Below are positions 1-8,770 of a stretch of DNA of 64,000 nt, one piece after another. Every line of letters begins with the position of its first letter. The stretch's first letter is position 1. The notes under the pieces were generated by a model. It searched no databases. It was not told the origin of the DNA and saw nothing but the letters and a program-made list of their open reading frames with translations. Source of the stretch: an uncultured Lachnospiraceae bacterium (GTDB lineage Bacteria; Bacillota; Clostridia; Lachnospirales; Lachnospiraceae). The stretch spans positions 1-64,000 of the forward strand of contig CAKRJP010000010.1 in the NCBI GenBank assembly GCA_934351835.1, given 5' to 3'. Both the position numbers and the translations under genes were made by a program.

Positions 1-84
<84 letters not shown>

Positions 85-287
85 AATCTTAACTCCGATT
101 TGACTCGGATTTAAAATCAAGTTCGTTCCAGTCCAAGAAAACTACTAGCTTTCTTATCCTTTTACTGTTTAAGGTTCGACATTTAATGTCTTGTTCTGAA
201 TAATTCTCGTTTAGAATTTTCAGGGTTGTTGTCTATTGTTTAATTATCAAGGTTCTTTGCTTCATCGTTGTTCGCGACAGCTTTAAT

Positions 288-521
288 AGATTATCATATC
301 TCATTCAGCTTGTCAAGAACTTTTTTCGATTTATTTTTTCAGCTTTTCGAATCATCTCTTTACAAGTTGTTTTCGAAAGCTTTACTAGAATATCATGTTT
401 GTCGGCATTTGTCAACAACATTTTTATTCTAATTTGTTGTCAATTGTGAACCGCAGTGCTTTCCAGACTCGTTTCACGTGACAGCTTGTATATACTATCA
501 CATTGCATTAGCCATTGTCAA
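288..521 (-). promoter_or_regulatory. three tandem rRNA promoters
   Basis: Three sigma-A promoters face the 16S gene. P1: -35 TTGACA (311-316), 17-bp spacer, -10 TAATCT (288-293). P2: TTGACA (410-415), 17 bp, TATTCT (387-392). P3: TTGACA (516-521), 18 bp, TAGTAT (492-497). All have a perfect -35 box. Positions 85-287 are the transcribed leader before 16S and hold no gene. Tandem promoters are normal for rRNA operons in Firmicutes. Start sites have not been mapped. Confidence 0.85.
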
Positions 522-622
522 GATGTATTTTACATTTTATTAATGCACTGTTTTCTCTATCAATCAGGCAACTACTCAAGTATATATAGCCGATCAAGAA
601 ATATCACTTCTAAATCAGCAAA

Positions 623-712
623 CGGAGAAAGAGGGATTTGAACCCTCGCGCCGCTATTAACGACCTACTCCCTTTCCAGGGGAGCCCCTTCGGCCAGCTT
701 GGGTATTTCTCC
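623..712 (-). tRNA. tRNA-Ser (anticodon GGA)
   Basis: A 90-nt class II tRNA on the minus strand: acceptor GGAGAAA paired with TTTCTCC, anticodon stem CTCCC/GGGAG with a loop reading CTGGAAA (anticodon GGA), a long serine-type variable arm, and T arm GAGGG/CCCTC around TTCAAAT. The 3' CCA is not encoded (TTT follows the discriminator G). It lies between tRNA-Ser(UGA) and the rRNA promoters. Confidence 0.96.
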
Positions 713-736
713 AAATCAGTCGATCACTCAACAGTC

Positions 737-762
737 AAAAAAAAATTTTGCTTTCGCAAAAC
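737..762 (-). terminator. intrinsic terminator after tRNA-Ser(UGA)
   Basis: On the minus strand, TTTTGC and GCAAAA form a short hairpin followed by a run of nine T. It lies just after tRNA-Ser(UGA), so some transcripts should stop before tRNA-Ser(GGA). Confidence 0.7.
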
Positions 763-781
763 CTTTTTAAGAATTTAAAAG

Positions 782-867
782 CGGAGAGGGTGGGATTCGA
801 ACCCACGTGCCCTCGCGGACAAACGGTTTTCAAGACCGCCTCGTTATGACCACTTCGATACCTCTCC
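782..867 (-). tRNA. tRNA-Ser (anticodon UGA)
   Basis: An 86-nt class II tRNA: acceptor GGAGAGG paired with CCTCTCC, anticodon loop CTTGAAA (anticodon TGA), long variable arm, and T arm GTGGG/CCCAC around TTCGAAT. CCA is not encoded. The anticodon UGA reads UCN serine codons. It should not be confused with the UGA-reading tRNA-Sec at 54093-54190, whose anticodon is UCA. Confidence 0.96.
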
Positions 868-907
868 ACATATTCATTTGTTTGCCGCATCGCTCGCGAC
901 AAGATGT

Positions 908-937
908 ATTCTAGCACAGGGTTTCTTATTCTGTCAA
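908..937 (-). promoter_or_regulatory. promoter of the tRNA-Ser genes
   Basis: TTGACA (932-937), 18-bp spacer, TAGAAT (908-913) on the minus strand. The predicted start is about 30-40 nt before tRNA-Ser(UGA). Confidence 0.75.
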
Positions 938-945
938 TACTTTTT

Positions 946-1689
946 CTAAACTTTTTCAACTTTTTTCAAAAAAACTTTTGCGATGTCCAAATCCTCTGGT
1001 GTTGTCAGTTTAATATTGGTATAACTTCCTTCAAATAACTTCACCGGAAGCCCCATTATTTTCTCCACAACCATTGCATCATCTGTGACAAATACTTCTT
1101 CTTTTTCCATAAGCCTGGCATATGCTTCTGTAATCAATCTGCGGTCAAAAATCTGTGGGGTCTGGACCGCCCACACGTATTTGCGTTCCGGCGTATCTAC
1201 TGCCTGACAAGAATCGTCTACGAGCTTAATGGTATCTTTACTGGGCATACCTGCCACGCATGCTTTGTATTCTTCTACGGTCTCATATCCACGTTCTAAG
1301 ATAGCCTCATCTGCAAACATCCTTGCGCCGTCATGGATAAAGACATAGGCAGTCTTATCCGGCTCTTCTAACGCCTCTTCCTGTCTTTTTAATGCTTTCA
1401 GTCCCTCCCATACGGAATGATAACGTTCTTTTCCACCCGGAACGATCATCGATACCTTCTCATAATGATACTGAGTGATTATATCTTTACGGACATACTC
1501 CTCCTGTCCCTCTCCTACGACCATAATGATATTATCGATGATCTCAGATTGTTCAAAATTATCTAATGTATAGCAGATTACCGGTTTGTCATTTAATTCT
1601 ATATATTGTTTCTGGACAACACTGCCCATTCGTTTCCCCTGCCCTGCTGCCAGAACAATCGCAGTGCATTTTTTCTTATTTTTCTTCAT
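946..1689 (-). CDS. ispD: 2-C-methyl-D-erythritol 4-phosphate cytidylyltransferase IspD
   Basis: Third step of the non-mevalonate (MEP) isoprenoid pathway: joins CTP and 2-C-methyl-D-erythritol 4-phosphate to give CDP-methylerythritol, in the cytosol. The N-terminus has the nucleotidyltransferase signature AIVLAAGQGKRMG. Further conserved stretches are HDGARMFADE and the C-terminal TDDAMVVEK. At about 247 residues it is slightly longer than typical IspD (~230). I chose the ATG at 1689 because GGAG lies 6 nt before it; an upstream TTG is possible but lacks a binding site. The start overlaps the end of tsaD by 14 bp, so the two are co-transcribed. Confidence 0.93.
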   Translation of the reverse strand: MKKNKKKCTAIVLAAGQGKRMGSVVQKQYIELNDKPVICYTLDNFEQSEIIDNIIMVVGEGQEEYVRKDIITQYHYEKVSMIVPGGKERYHSVWEGLKALKRQEEALEEPDKTAYVFIHDGARMFADEAILERGYETVEEYKACVAGMPSKDTIKLVDDSCQAVDTPERKYVWAVQTPQIFDRRLITEAYARLMEKEEVFVTDDAMVVEKIMGLPVKLFEGSYTNIKLTTPEDLDIAKVFLKKVEKV

Positions 1690-2716
1690 AGCGTTCTCCA
1701 AGTTTCAAGTTCGGAACCGCATTAAGATTCCATCCATGCCTTGTACCATTCATATATTCATAATATGCTGCCACTCCAATCATGGCTGCATTGTCAGTGC
1801 AAAATATCGGCGATGGATAATAAAACTCTACATTTCTCTCCTCACACGCTGCTTTCATTGCTGCACGAAGCGCGCTATTGGAAGCCACTCCACCGGCGAT
1901 CGCAAATTTGTCTATATGATATTCTTCTACCGCATGCATTGCGCGCTCTACCAGAGCGTCTGTAACTGCTTTCTGGAAAGACGCCGCAATATCTGCCTGT
2001 TTATACTCAATCCCTTTCATCTGGCATCCGTTAATATAATTTAACACTGCTGATTTCACACCACTAAAGCTGAAATCATATGGTGCATCGTCAATATGTG
2101 CGCGCGGGAATGCGATTGCTTCCGGATTTCCTTCTTTTGATACTTTATCGATCTTCGGTCCTCCCGGATAACCCAGTCCGATTGCTCTCGCTACTTTATC
2201 AAAAGCCTCTCCTGCCGCATCATCTCTGGTTCTCCCGATAATATCGAATTTACCATAGTCCTTTACCCTTACCAGATGGGTGTGTCCCCCTGATACGACC
2301 AACGCAAAAAATGGTGGCTTCAGTTCTTTATGTTCTATAAAATTAGCTGCAATATGCCCCTCAATATGATGGACTCCCACCAATGGTTTCTTTGCTGCAT
2401 ATGCGATTGCTTTTGCTGCTGCCACCCCGACAAGTAAAGCTCCTACCAACCCCGGACCGTAAGTTACTCCAATCGCATCTATATCATCCAGAGTAACTCC
2501 TGCCTCGTCCATGGCTGCTTCAATCACCTGATTAATCTTCTCGATATGTTTTCTGGATGCGATCTCCGGCACTACTCCTCCATACAAAGTATGCAGTGCA
2601 ATCTGAGAAGAGATAATATTTGACAGTACTTCTCTTCCATTCTTTACCACTGCCGCCGCTGTCTCATCACAAGAACTTTCAATTGCAAGAATCAATACAT
2701 CTTTCTTCTCGTCCAT
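1676..2716 (-). CDS. tsaD: tRNA N6-threonylcarbamoyladenosine transferase TsaD
   Basis: Catalytic subunit that, with TsaB and TsaE, moves the threonylcarbamoyl group onto A37 of ANN-decoding tRNAs (t6A). Motifs: ILAIESSCDETAAAV at the N-terminus (ASKHA fold), metal-binding HIEGH, YGPGLVGALLVG, VVSGGHTHLV and AIAGGVASNSALR. The product from the ATG at 2716 has 346 residues, normal for the family. AGGAAAGG lies upstream of that ATG. An in-frame extension runs back into rnz but adds sequence foreign to the family. tsaB and tsaE lie 2-3 kb upstream in the same direction, so all three t6A partners sit together with rimI and rnz. Confidence 0.96.
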   Translation of the reverse strand: MDEKKDVLILAIESSCDETAAAVVKNGREVLSNIISSQIALHTLYGGVVPEIASRKHIEKINQVIEAAMDEAGVTLDDIDAIGVTYGPGLVGALLVGVAAAKAIAYAAKKPLVGVHHIEGHIAANFIEHKELKPPFFALVVSGGHTHLVRVKDYGKFDIIGRTRDDAAGEAFDKVARAIGLGYPGGPKIDKVSKEGNPEAIAFPRAHIDDAPYDFSFSGVKSAVLNYINGCQMKGIEYKQADIAASFQKAVTDALVERAMHAVEEYHIDKFAIAGGVASNSALRAAMKAACEERNVEFYYPSPIFCTDNAAMIGVAAYYEYMNGTRHGWNLNAVPNLKLGERYEEK

Positions 2717-2730
2717 AACTATGCCTTTCC

Positions 2731-3639
2731 TCAATCTGTAAATGTCAACTCCACTGTCTGTCCATCTTTTGCTGCTACAGAATTTGGAAAGATAGCTTTT
2801 ACTTCTTCCATATATTCTTCTGGTCTTGTAAGTGACGGACTGTAATGTGTCAGCCACATTTCATTTACCCCGGCTTCTTTTGCCAGCTTTGCAGCTTCAT
2901 AAAATGTCATATGCTTATATTCTTTTGCTTTTTTCTGCTTATCTTTCTCACCGTACATTCCTTCGCAAATAAACAAATCTGATTCTTTTGCATGATTCCG
3001 GATAGAATCCGTTGGTCTCGTATCTGTACAATACGTGAGTTTCAAGCCTTTTCGCGCAGGTCCAAGCACCATATCGGGCGTATATATTGCTTCCCCATCT
3101 TTTACTGTTTCTCCTCTTTGCAAGGCCCCCCAGTATCTCTGCGGAATCTGCGCCGCATTGGCTCTCTCCACATCAAATTTGCCGGCACGATCCACTTCCA
3201 TTGTATAGCCATAACATAATACATTATGGTTGACTCTGTAGGCTTTCAGCCGGTATCCATTCATCTCAAAAGTCTGCGCCGGTTCGGTGATCTCTATATA
3301 TTTGATCGCAAATGGAAGTTCCGGGGCTATCACACGCAGGGCATTTACTACTCTTTCCAGCCCCTTCGGACCTATCAATGTCAATGGCTCTGTTCGGTCT
3401 GCATTTCCCATTGTAAGCAAAAGTCCCGGGAGGCCACTGATATGGTCTCCATGATAATGAGTAAAGCAGATCACATCAATGGGCTTGAAGCTCCATCCGC
3501 GTTCTTTAATCGCAATCTGAGTGCCCTCCCCGCAATCAATCAACAATGAACTTCCGTTATAGCGCACCATCAGTGATGTCAGCCACCGGTATGGAAGCGG
3601 CATCATGCCGCCAGTTCCTAACAAACATACATCTAACAT
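2731..3639 (-). CDS. rnz: ribonuclease Z (tRNA 3' endonuclease)
   Basis: Metallo-beta-lactamase-fold endonuclease that removes 3' trailers from tRNA precursors, making the end to which CCA is added. It has the zinc-binding motif FTHYHGDHISGLPG, the N-terminal LGTGGMMP and a downstream WLTHYSPS histidine region. Length is 302 residues, typical of bacterial RNase Z. An AGGT binding site precedes the ATG. This fits the two nearby tRNA-Ser genes, which do not encode CCA. The gene ends 15 bp before the tsaD start. Confidence 0.94.
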   Translation of the reverse strand: MLDVCLLGTGGMMPLPYRWLTSLMVRYNGSSLLIDCGEGTQIAIKERGWSFKPIDVICFTHYHGDHISGLPGLLLTMGNADRTEPLTLIGPKGLERVVNALRVIAPELPFAIKYIEITEPAQTFEMNGYRLKAYRVNHNVLCYGYTMEVDRAGKFDVERANAAQIPQRYWGALQRGETVKDGEAIYTPDMVLGPARKGLKLTYCTDTRPTDSIRNHAKESDLFICEGMYGEKDKQKKAKEYKHMTFYEAAKLAKEAGVNEMWLTHYSPSLTRPEEYMEEVKAIFPNSVAAKDGQTVELTFTD

Positions 3640-3647
3640 ATTTTACC

Positions 3648-3887
3648 TCATGATTCATGATCTATTTTAATCTTGAAACCGTCTACCCATTCATCGTAAC
3701 AGTCCTCACACAGATCAAAACAATCCACCTGATTGTCTTTTTTTGAAAAGTATCCCCAACGTTTTGTTACTTGCAGGACATCTTCTTGCGGTATCCCCTT
3801 CGCAACAAGAATCTCTTTTCCGCATCTGTTACAAACAATTTTTTCGGTTTCTTTTGTTTCTCTCACTGTATTTTTATACTGGCGCAT
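3648..3887 (-). CDS. small cysteine-rich (zinc-ribbon-like) protein, unknown function
   Basis: 79 residues with two CxxC pairs: CNRCGKE near residue 19 and CEDCYDEW near residue 61, plus a lone Cys before the second pair. This pattern suggests one bound zinc ion. A strong AGGAGG lies before the ATG and the stop is 8 bp from the rnz start. It lies between rimI and rnz in the same orientation, so it is probably in the same transcript. I do not recognise a named family; a nucleic-acid-binding role would be a guess. Confidence 0.75.
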   Translation of the reverse strand: MRQYKNTVRETKETEKIVCNRCGKEILVAKGIPQEDVLQVTKRWGYFSKKDNQVDCFDLCEDCYDEWVDGFKIKIDHES

Positions 3888-3938
3888 ACATATCCTCCTG
3901 TGAATCTGTCGTCACTTTGTTCTCCTGTTACGCCCACA

Positions 3939-4433
3939 TTATAACGATACTCCATGACATTTCCTAGTGGAAACTGCTGTCAGATTTTCCACCTGTCTTC
4001 CAGTATCTCTGCTCATTAATATTGCAGATTCTGTCGGATTCGTATAAAAATTCTTTCGTTTTCCATTTTCTGAAAAACCGTATTTTTTATAAAGTGCGAT
4101 TGCCGCTTGATTGTTCTCCCGGACATCCAGAAGCCATCTGGTAATCCCAAGTTCTTCACTTTTCTTCTCAAGATTTTCTAATAATGCTCCTGCAATTCCC
4201 TGTCGTCTTCCCGACGGACTCACTGCAATCCTTGCAACCTCCAGTTCATCCAGAACATAATAAACAATCAAATAACCTTTTAGCTGTCCTGACTCAAACG
4301 CACCTGACATAATACTCTGTTCCTGATTCCAAGTTTCACGGATTGCATTGTCACTCCAGGCATCAGAGAAAATCTCTTGTTCCAGTTTCGCAATCTGTGC
4401 AATATCCTCCGTACGAATCTCTCGTATCTCCAC
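3939..4433 (-). CDS. rimI: ribosomal protein S18 alanine N-acetyltransferase RimI
   Basis: GNAT-family acetyltransferase that acetylates the N-terminal alanine of ribosomal protein S18. Visible features: EIFSDAWS near the N-terminus, the acetyl-CoA loop VSPSGRRQGIAGALLENL, and LDVRENNQAAIALYKKYGF, characteristic of RimI. I chose a GTG start at 4433 because AGGGGTAGGA precedes it; an ATG at 4454 has no binding site. rimI is commonly found between tsaB and tsaD in Firmicutes, as here. The last ~20 residues are not clearly homologous. Confidence 0.9.
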   Translation of the reverse strand: MEIREIRTEDIAQIAKLEQEIFSDAWSDNAIRETWNQEQSIMSGAFESGQLKGYLIVYYVLDELEVARIAVSPSGRRQGIAGALLENLEKKSEELGITRWLLDVRENNQAAIALYKKYGFSENGKRKNFYTNPTESAILMSRDTGRQVENLTAVSTRKCHGVSL

Positions 4434-4473
4434 ATTCCTACCCCTTTTAGTCATTTATAACAGTTTCAGCTCA

Positions 4474-5214
4474 TTACCTGTCTGTCGCTTTTTCCTGTTT
4501 CAGACGTTCTTTTCTCTCACGCTCTGCCTGCGATACACGAAGATAATCCGGCTGATGCTCTGCTGCTGTCTCAATCTTACCGGCTTTATAATAGCGCACA
4601 CCAAGCGCACCCACAGACGCGGCCCGCTGTCGGTTCATATTTGCCGGTGCAAATGCAATCTCACAGTCTTTCATAATCTCATCCGTAAGTCTCTCTCTAA
4701 ATACCGGGACTCCATCACCTAAAAATACAACTTTACTGTTATATTTCTTTAGCCGTTCTCCCAATTCTTCTATGCTGATTGCCATCTGATCTTCTACTAC
4801 GATCAGTTTGTCATCTTCAAAACGATAAATTCCGGTATATACCTGCCCTCTTCTCGCATCCATGATCGGGCAAACAATGTCCGAAGAGCCATATAGATTA
4901 TATGCAAGCCCCTCCAGTGTAGGTACATGTACCAAAGGTTTCTTCAGAGCAAGTCCCAGCCCTTTCGCTGTCGCAGAACCGATTCTTAATCCGGTAAATG
5001 ACCCCGGACCTCCTGCTACTGCAATTGCATCTACCGTATTCAGATCCAGCTCAATCATTTTGGATACTTCATCCAACATCGGCAGCAATGTCTGTGAATG
5101 CGTCTTTTTATAATTCACCGTATATTCTGCAATCAGTTCTTCTCCTGCTTCTGTACTATCTACAACCGCCACGCTTGCAACAAGTCCAGAACTGTCTAAT
5201 GCTAATATTCGCAT
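4474..5214 (-). CDS. tsaB: tRNA t6A biosynthesis protein TsaB
   Basis: Non-catalytic partner of TsaD in t6A synthesis. The N-terminus MRILALDSSGLVASVAV and the GGPGSFTGLRIG loop are diagnostic of TsaB/YeaZ. Length is 246 residues. Its ATG overlaps the end of tsaE by 13 bp, which points to translational coupling. The C-terminal 20 residues are highly charged. Confidence 0.95.
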   Translation of the reverse strand: MRILALDSSGLVASVAVVDSTEAGEELIAEYTVNYKKTHSQTLLPMLDEVSKMIELDLNTVDAIAVAGGPGSFTGLRIGSATAKGLGLALKKPLVHVPTLEGLAYNLYGSSDIVCPIMDARRGQVYTGIYRFEDDKLIVVEDQMAISIEELGERLKKYNSKVVFLGDGVPVFRERLTDEIMKDCEIAFAPANMNRQRAASVGALGVRYYKAGKIETAAEHQPDYLRVSQAERERKERLKQEKATDR

Positions 5215-5648
5215 ATGCTAATCCTCCGATAATCAAATCCTTTTTCCAAATCTTTTTCTATCTTAATCTCAGTATAATGTTCCGGCAATATCTCTTCGAT
5301 CAGATTCGCCCACTCGATCAGACTGACTCCATCTCCGTAAATATAATCTTCATATCCGATTTCATCCATCTCTTCCACATCACCAATTCTGTATACATCA
5401 AAATGATAAAACGGAAGACGACCTTCCTCGTAAATCTGTACGATGGTAAATGTCGGGCTGCTGACAGATTCCTCCACGCCAAGACCTGCCGCAAGACCTT
5501 TCGTAAAGATTGTCTTGCCTACTCCAAGGTCTCCGATTAGTGTAAATACCTGTCCGGCGGTTGCCTTGTTGCCCATTTCATATCCAAGATTGTAAGTCTC
5601 TTTTTCACTTTTGCTTTCTACTATCATAATATAATCATCTTCTTCCAC
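5202..5648 (-). CDS. tsaE: tRNA t6A biosynthesis ATPase TsaE
   Basis: Small P-loop ATPase of the TsaBDE complex. The Walker A motif LIGDLGVGKTIFTKG is clear, followed by SPTFTIVQIYEEG and FYHFDVYRI, both typical of TsaE/YjeE. Length is 141-148 residues depending on the start: a GTG at 5648 (GGGGGAG about 12 nt upstream) or an ATG at 5627. It is the first gene of the t6A block; transcription probably starts in the short gap before the terminator at 5703-5736. Confidence 0.93.
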   Translation of the reverse strand: MEEDDYIMIVESKSEKETYNLGYEMGNKATAGQVFTLIGDLGVGKTIFTKGLAAGLGVEESVSSPTFTIVQIYEEGRLPFYHFDVYRIGDVEEMDEIGYEDYIYGDGVSLIEWANLIEEILPEHYTEIKIEKDLEKGFDYRRISICEY

Positions 5649-5702
5649 TCAAAAATTATGGCTCCCCCTCAATTGCTTTATGATTATAACACAACTACAT
5701 AT

Positions 5703-5736
5703 AAAAAAGAAACTTCCAAACAGAAGTTTCTTTTTT
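5703..5736. terminator. bidirectional intrinsic terminator
   Basis: AAAAAAGAAACTTC and GAAGTTTCTTTTTT form a near-perfect hairpin with A and T tracts on both sides. It ends the ribU transcript, which arrives on the minus strand. Confidence 0.85.
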
Positions 5737-5753
5737 GGTCCTTTTCAAATGTG

Positions 5754-6386
5754 TTATGCCCCTATTTTAAAAATCGGGCTAATCTTCTTATAGATCAAAT
5801 ATACGATCAGGGATACTAATACGCCTTTTAATAAGTTAAATGGTGCTACTGCAAACATAACAAATGTTGTCAGACTGTTAATGTGACTATTTACTGCTGT
5901 TCCCATTCCCACCAGCGCATCAATCGGCATTCCAAATGCTTTTGCATATGTTGGTAATAATACAAATGCATTAATAAAACAGCCGGCAACTACCATAAAA
6001 ACAGTTCCTGTTACCATACCTGCAATTGCATGTGCTCTTGTCTTCTTCTTTTTGTAAATGATTGCTGCAGGAAGTACAAATGCACATCCTACCAAAAAGT
6101 TTCCAAGATCCCCTACTCCCGCTGTCTGTGTTCCATGGATCAGCATATGAAGCACAATCTTTAACAATTCAATCACAATTCCGGCTGTTGGTCCAAGGGC
6201 AAAGCATCCGACCAATACAGGCACCTCACTGAAATCAATCTTATAAAATGCCGGTGCAAACGGAAGCGGTATCTCAAATGCCATCAGGATAACTGCAACT
6301 GCTGCCAGCATCGCAATCTGTACCATTCTTCTTACACCTACTTTTGATTTTCCGGTTACTGCCTTTGTTTCTGAATTCATACTCAT
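5754..6386 (-). CDS. ribU: riboflavin ECF transporter substrate-binding subunit RibU
   Basis: S component of an energy-coupling factor transporter for riboflavin, acting in the membrane with a shared EcfA-A'-T module encoded elsewhere. The protein is hydrophobic with about six membrane segments. The FYKIDFSEVPVLVGCFALGP stretch is typical of riboflavin S components. Assignment to riboflavin is strengthened by the FMN riboswitch directly upstream. I chose the ATG at 6386 because AAGGAGA lies 7 nt before it; earlier ATGs lie upstream of that site. Length is about 210 residues. Confidence 0.9.
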   Translation of the reverse strand: MSMNSETKAVTGKSKVGVRRMVQIAMLAAVAVILMAFEIPLPFAPAFYKIDFSEVPVLVGCFALGPTAGIVIELLKIVLHMLIHGTQTAGVGDLGNFLVGCAFVLPAAIIYKKKKTRAHAIAGMVTGTVFMVVAGCFINAFVLLPTYAKAFGMPIDALVGMGTAVNSHINSLTTFVMFAVAPFNLLKGVLVSLIVYLIYKKISPIFKIGA

Positions 6387-6443
6387 ACTCATTCTCCTTC
6401 TCTTAGCAATGTTATTCATATTAAAATCTCATCGTAAGATTGC

Positions 6444-6483
6444 AGAAAAAAAGAAATCCCTGACACATTAAAATGCATCAGGG
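6444..6483 (-). terminator. riboswitch-controlled terminator before ribU
   Basis: On the minus strand, CCCTGAtgcat and a matching TGTCAGGG arm form a hairpin followed by TTTCTTTTTTT. It lies just after the FMN aptamer and before ribU, where a transcription-attenuating expression platform belongs. Confidence 0.75.
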
Positions 6484-6507
6484 TAAAAGCCTTTTAAATA
6501 TTCTCTG

Positions 6508-6641
6508 CTCCTTCTCTCATCCAGACTATACTGTCGGTTCTGGAATCCATCTTGCGATGTCACCAGATCGGCCATTCATAAAATGGTTCGCGGACTATAC
6601 CGCCGGTTGGGAATTCATCCTGCAATGTCACCCTACCCCGA
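6508..6641 (-). promoter_or_regulatory. FMN riboswitch (RFN element)
   Basis: The minus strand contains the conserved RFN blocks in order: AGGGTGACATTGC, CCGGCGGTATAG, GGCCGATCTGGTGA, AGAACCGACAGTATAGTC and GGATGAGAGAAGGAG. When FMN is bound, transcription of ribU should stop at the terminator at 6444-6483. The outer ends are approximate. Confidence 0.95.
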
Positions 6642-6663
6642 AGAAATCTTAATATCTGTTTTT

Positions 6664-6692
6664 ATTATAGTGTTACTGTCTGAATTTATCAA
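6664..6692 (-). promoter_or_regulatory. promoter of the FMN riboswitch-ribU transcript
   Basis: TTGATA (6687-6692), 17-bp spacer, TATAAT (6664-6669) on the minus strand. The -10 is about 25 nt before the first conserved aptamer block. The -35 lies just beyond the helD stop. Confidence 0.8.
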
Positions 6693-6702
6693 GTGCTATC
6701 CA

Positions 6703-8727
6703 TTAATTTTTCTCAAATATATAAAGTTCATGCAATGCTCTCGTTGCGCTGATATATTGAAACTGTCCGTATAACGGATTTTCTTTTTCCCCATCAAGTA
6801 TGAATACCTGGTCAAATTCCAGTCCTTTTGCCATATAAAATGTCGTCACCGTAATTCCGCGGTTAAACCTGGAACTGTCTCTGTTGATATAGGCCACATC
6901 TCCTCTGATCGTCCGCAGATATTCATAGGCATTTTCTGCCTCCTTCTCAGTCATCGTGAGGATTGCTGCCGTCTCGTAGCCGGACGGACCCACCGAAATC
7001 TTTTCTAAAATATCTTTTATTGCCTGATTTCTGTCCTCGAAATGACAGACCTCCACCTCTTTTCCGTGCCGGTCCAAATACTCTGTGCCCTTTTCTTCCG
7101 AGAAGTTTCCCGCATACTCTGCAATCTCTGTCGTATTCCGATAACTCTTGTTCATCTCGATTTTTCGGATTTTTTTGCCGAATACTTTCGGGAGAAATTT
7201 TAATACATCCTGCACCCTGTCATCTACTGTCTGAGCCTTATCTCCCAGGATCGTCATATTGCAGTTAAAAATCTTACTTAAGATTACATACTGCAGATAA
7301 GAATAATCCTGCATCTCATCAATGACCAGATGACGGATATTCCTTCTGGAAGCATTGGCACACAATTTATATTTCAAATACAGGATCGGATACACGTCCT
7401 CATATGCCAGCACACGTTTCTCCGGTGCTTTTTGGGGAAGTCCCGAATAACCATATTCTTCCAGCAGCCAGTTATAAATCTCATAAATATCCTTTGTCGT
7501 ATACATTTTATCAAATTTTTCTTTAATCTCCAGAAGACCTTCTTCGGATATATTTCTCCCCGTCAATGTCTCATACTCATCGATAAAATAATCCATCACC
7601 GCATCCATTCGAGACAGCAGTGGGATATCCATAAATTTAAAATAAAAGAAATTCATAATATCTGATGCAGATTTTGTCATTCCTTTATATCGGACCTCGT
7701 GAAAATCTACCAGACGGTCCTCCAGTTCAATCATAAATCCTTCCACTGCTTCCACAAAATCTTTAGACTGTTTGAAACGGAAACGTTCCTCATCTTCCTT
7801 GCTCCAGTATTTCATCTTCTTTTCAATCTGATGATACCTGTCCTCACAGTCTGCTGCCACACCCTGCAGTTCCTGGTAAGCAAATAAGTCAAAACTCATT
7901 TCCTGGATATTCTCTTCTCCCAGTTCCGGTAAAATATGAGAAATATAATCCGAAAATACGCTGTTCGGTGACAGGATCAATATGTTTGACGAGTTCAGAT
8001 GTTCTCTGTCATGGTATAAAAGATATGCAATCCGGTGAAGGGCAACAGATGTCTTGCCACTTCCTGCCACCCCCTGGATTGCCATAATCTTATCCTTGGT
8101 ATTGCGGATGATCGCATTCTGTTCTTTCTGGATCGTGCGGACAATATTTTTTAACTTCACATCACTGTTGGTTCCCAATTCCTGTTTCAAAATATCATCG
8201 TCGATCTTCATATCGCTTTCAAACTCATAGACCATCTTTCCGCCGCGGATCTTATACTGCCACTTAGATAAAATTTCCCCGTTCATCGTACCACCGGGTG
8301 CTTCATAGGACGCCACACCTTTATCATAATCATAGAACAGGCCACTGACCGGAGCACGCCAGTCATAGATTAACGGGACATGTCCCCGTTCTTCCGCAAA
8401 ATTTCCAATTCCGATATAAAAAGTCTCCGGCTCATCCTCGTCCTCATATACGAAATCCACGCTTCCAAAAAATGGAGAATCCAGCATCTTTTTAAGTCGA
8501 TGCTGATATTTAAAATTCTCCTGGTTCGCATTTACCTGAGCCAAAAGTGCCTGCTGATTATCATAATTTTCATAACCATACTGGTCCATTTCTGTGTAAT
8601 TATCCCAGTAATAATCATTCATATTCGCGATATCCTTCTGCACTTCTTCAATAGATGTACCGACTTTTGCAATTCTTATCTTCAGTTTTTCCGTTACATT
8701 TTCCAGGAATTCTGTACCTCTGCTCAT
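6703..8727 (-). CDS. helD: HelD-like superfamily I helicase / RNA polymerase recycling factor
   Basis: 674-residue UvrD/Rep-type ATPase. Walker A is IQGVAGSGKTSVALHR (near residue 220), Walker B VIDEMQDYS. Other motifs are LGDKAQTVDD, MNKSYRNTTEIAEY and VTTFYMAKGLEFDQV. The N-terminal ~200 residues carry a coiled-coil-like segment and the YDWRAPVSGLFYDYD stretch typical of HelD. HelD proteins remove stalled RNA polymerase from DNA. The upstream ABC genes (8771-12424) run in the same direction with 43 bp between, so read-through is possible. Confidence 0.9.
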   Translation of the reverse strand: MSRGTEFLENVTEKLKIRIAKVGTSIEEVQKDIANMNDYYWDNYTEMDQYGYENYDNQQALLAQVNANQENFKYQHRLKKMLDSPFFGSVDFVYEDEDEPETFYIGIGNFAEERGHVPLIYDWRAPVSGLFYDYDKGVASYEAPGGTMNGEILSKWQYKIRGGKMVYEFESDMKIDDDILKQELGTNSDVKLKNIVRTIQKEQNAIIRNTKDKIMAIQGVAGSGKTSVALHRIAYLLYHDREHLNSSNILILSPNSVFSDYISHILPELGEENIQEMSFDLFAYQELQGVAADCEDRYHQIEKKMKYWSKEDEERFRFKQSKDFVEAVEGFMIELEDRLVDFHEVRYKGMTKSASDIMNFFYFKFMDIPLLSRMDAVMDYFIDEYETLTGRNISEEGLLEIKEKFDKMYTTKDIYEIYNWLLEEYGYSGLPQKAPEKRVLAYEDVYPILYLKYKLCANASRRNIRHLVIDEMQDYSYLQYVILSKIFNCNMTILGDKAQTVDDRVQDVLKFLPKVFGKKIRKIEMNKSYRNTTEIAEYAGNFSEEKGTEYLDRHGKEVEVCHFEDRNQAIKDILEKISVGPSGYETAAILTMTEKEAENAYEYLRTIRGDVAYINRDSSRFNRGITVTTFYMAKGLEFDQVFILDGEKENPLYGQFQYISATRALHELYIFEKN

Positions 8728-8770
8728 ATTGCAACCTCTCTGTTTTTTCCTTCAAAATAATATTGCCGTT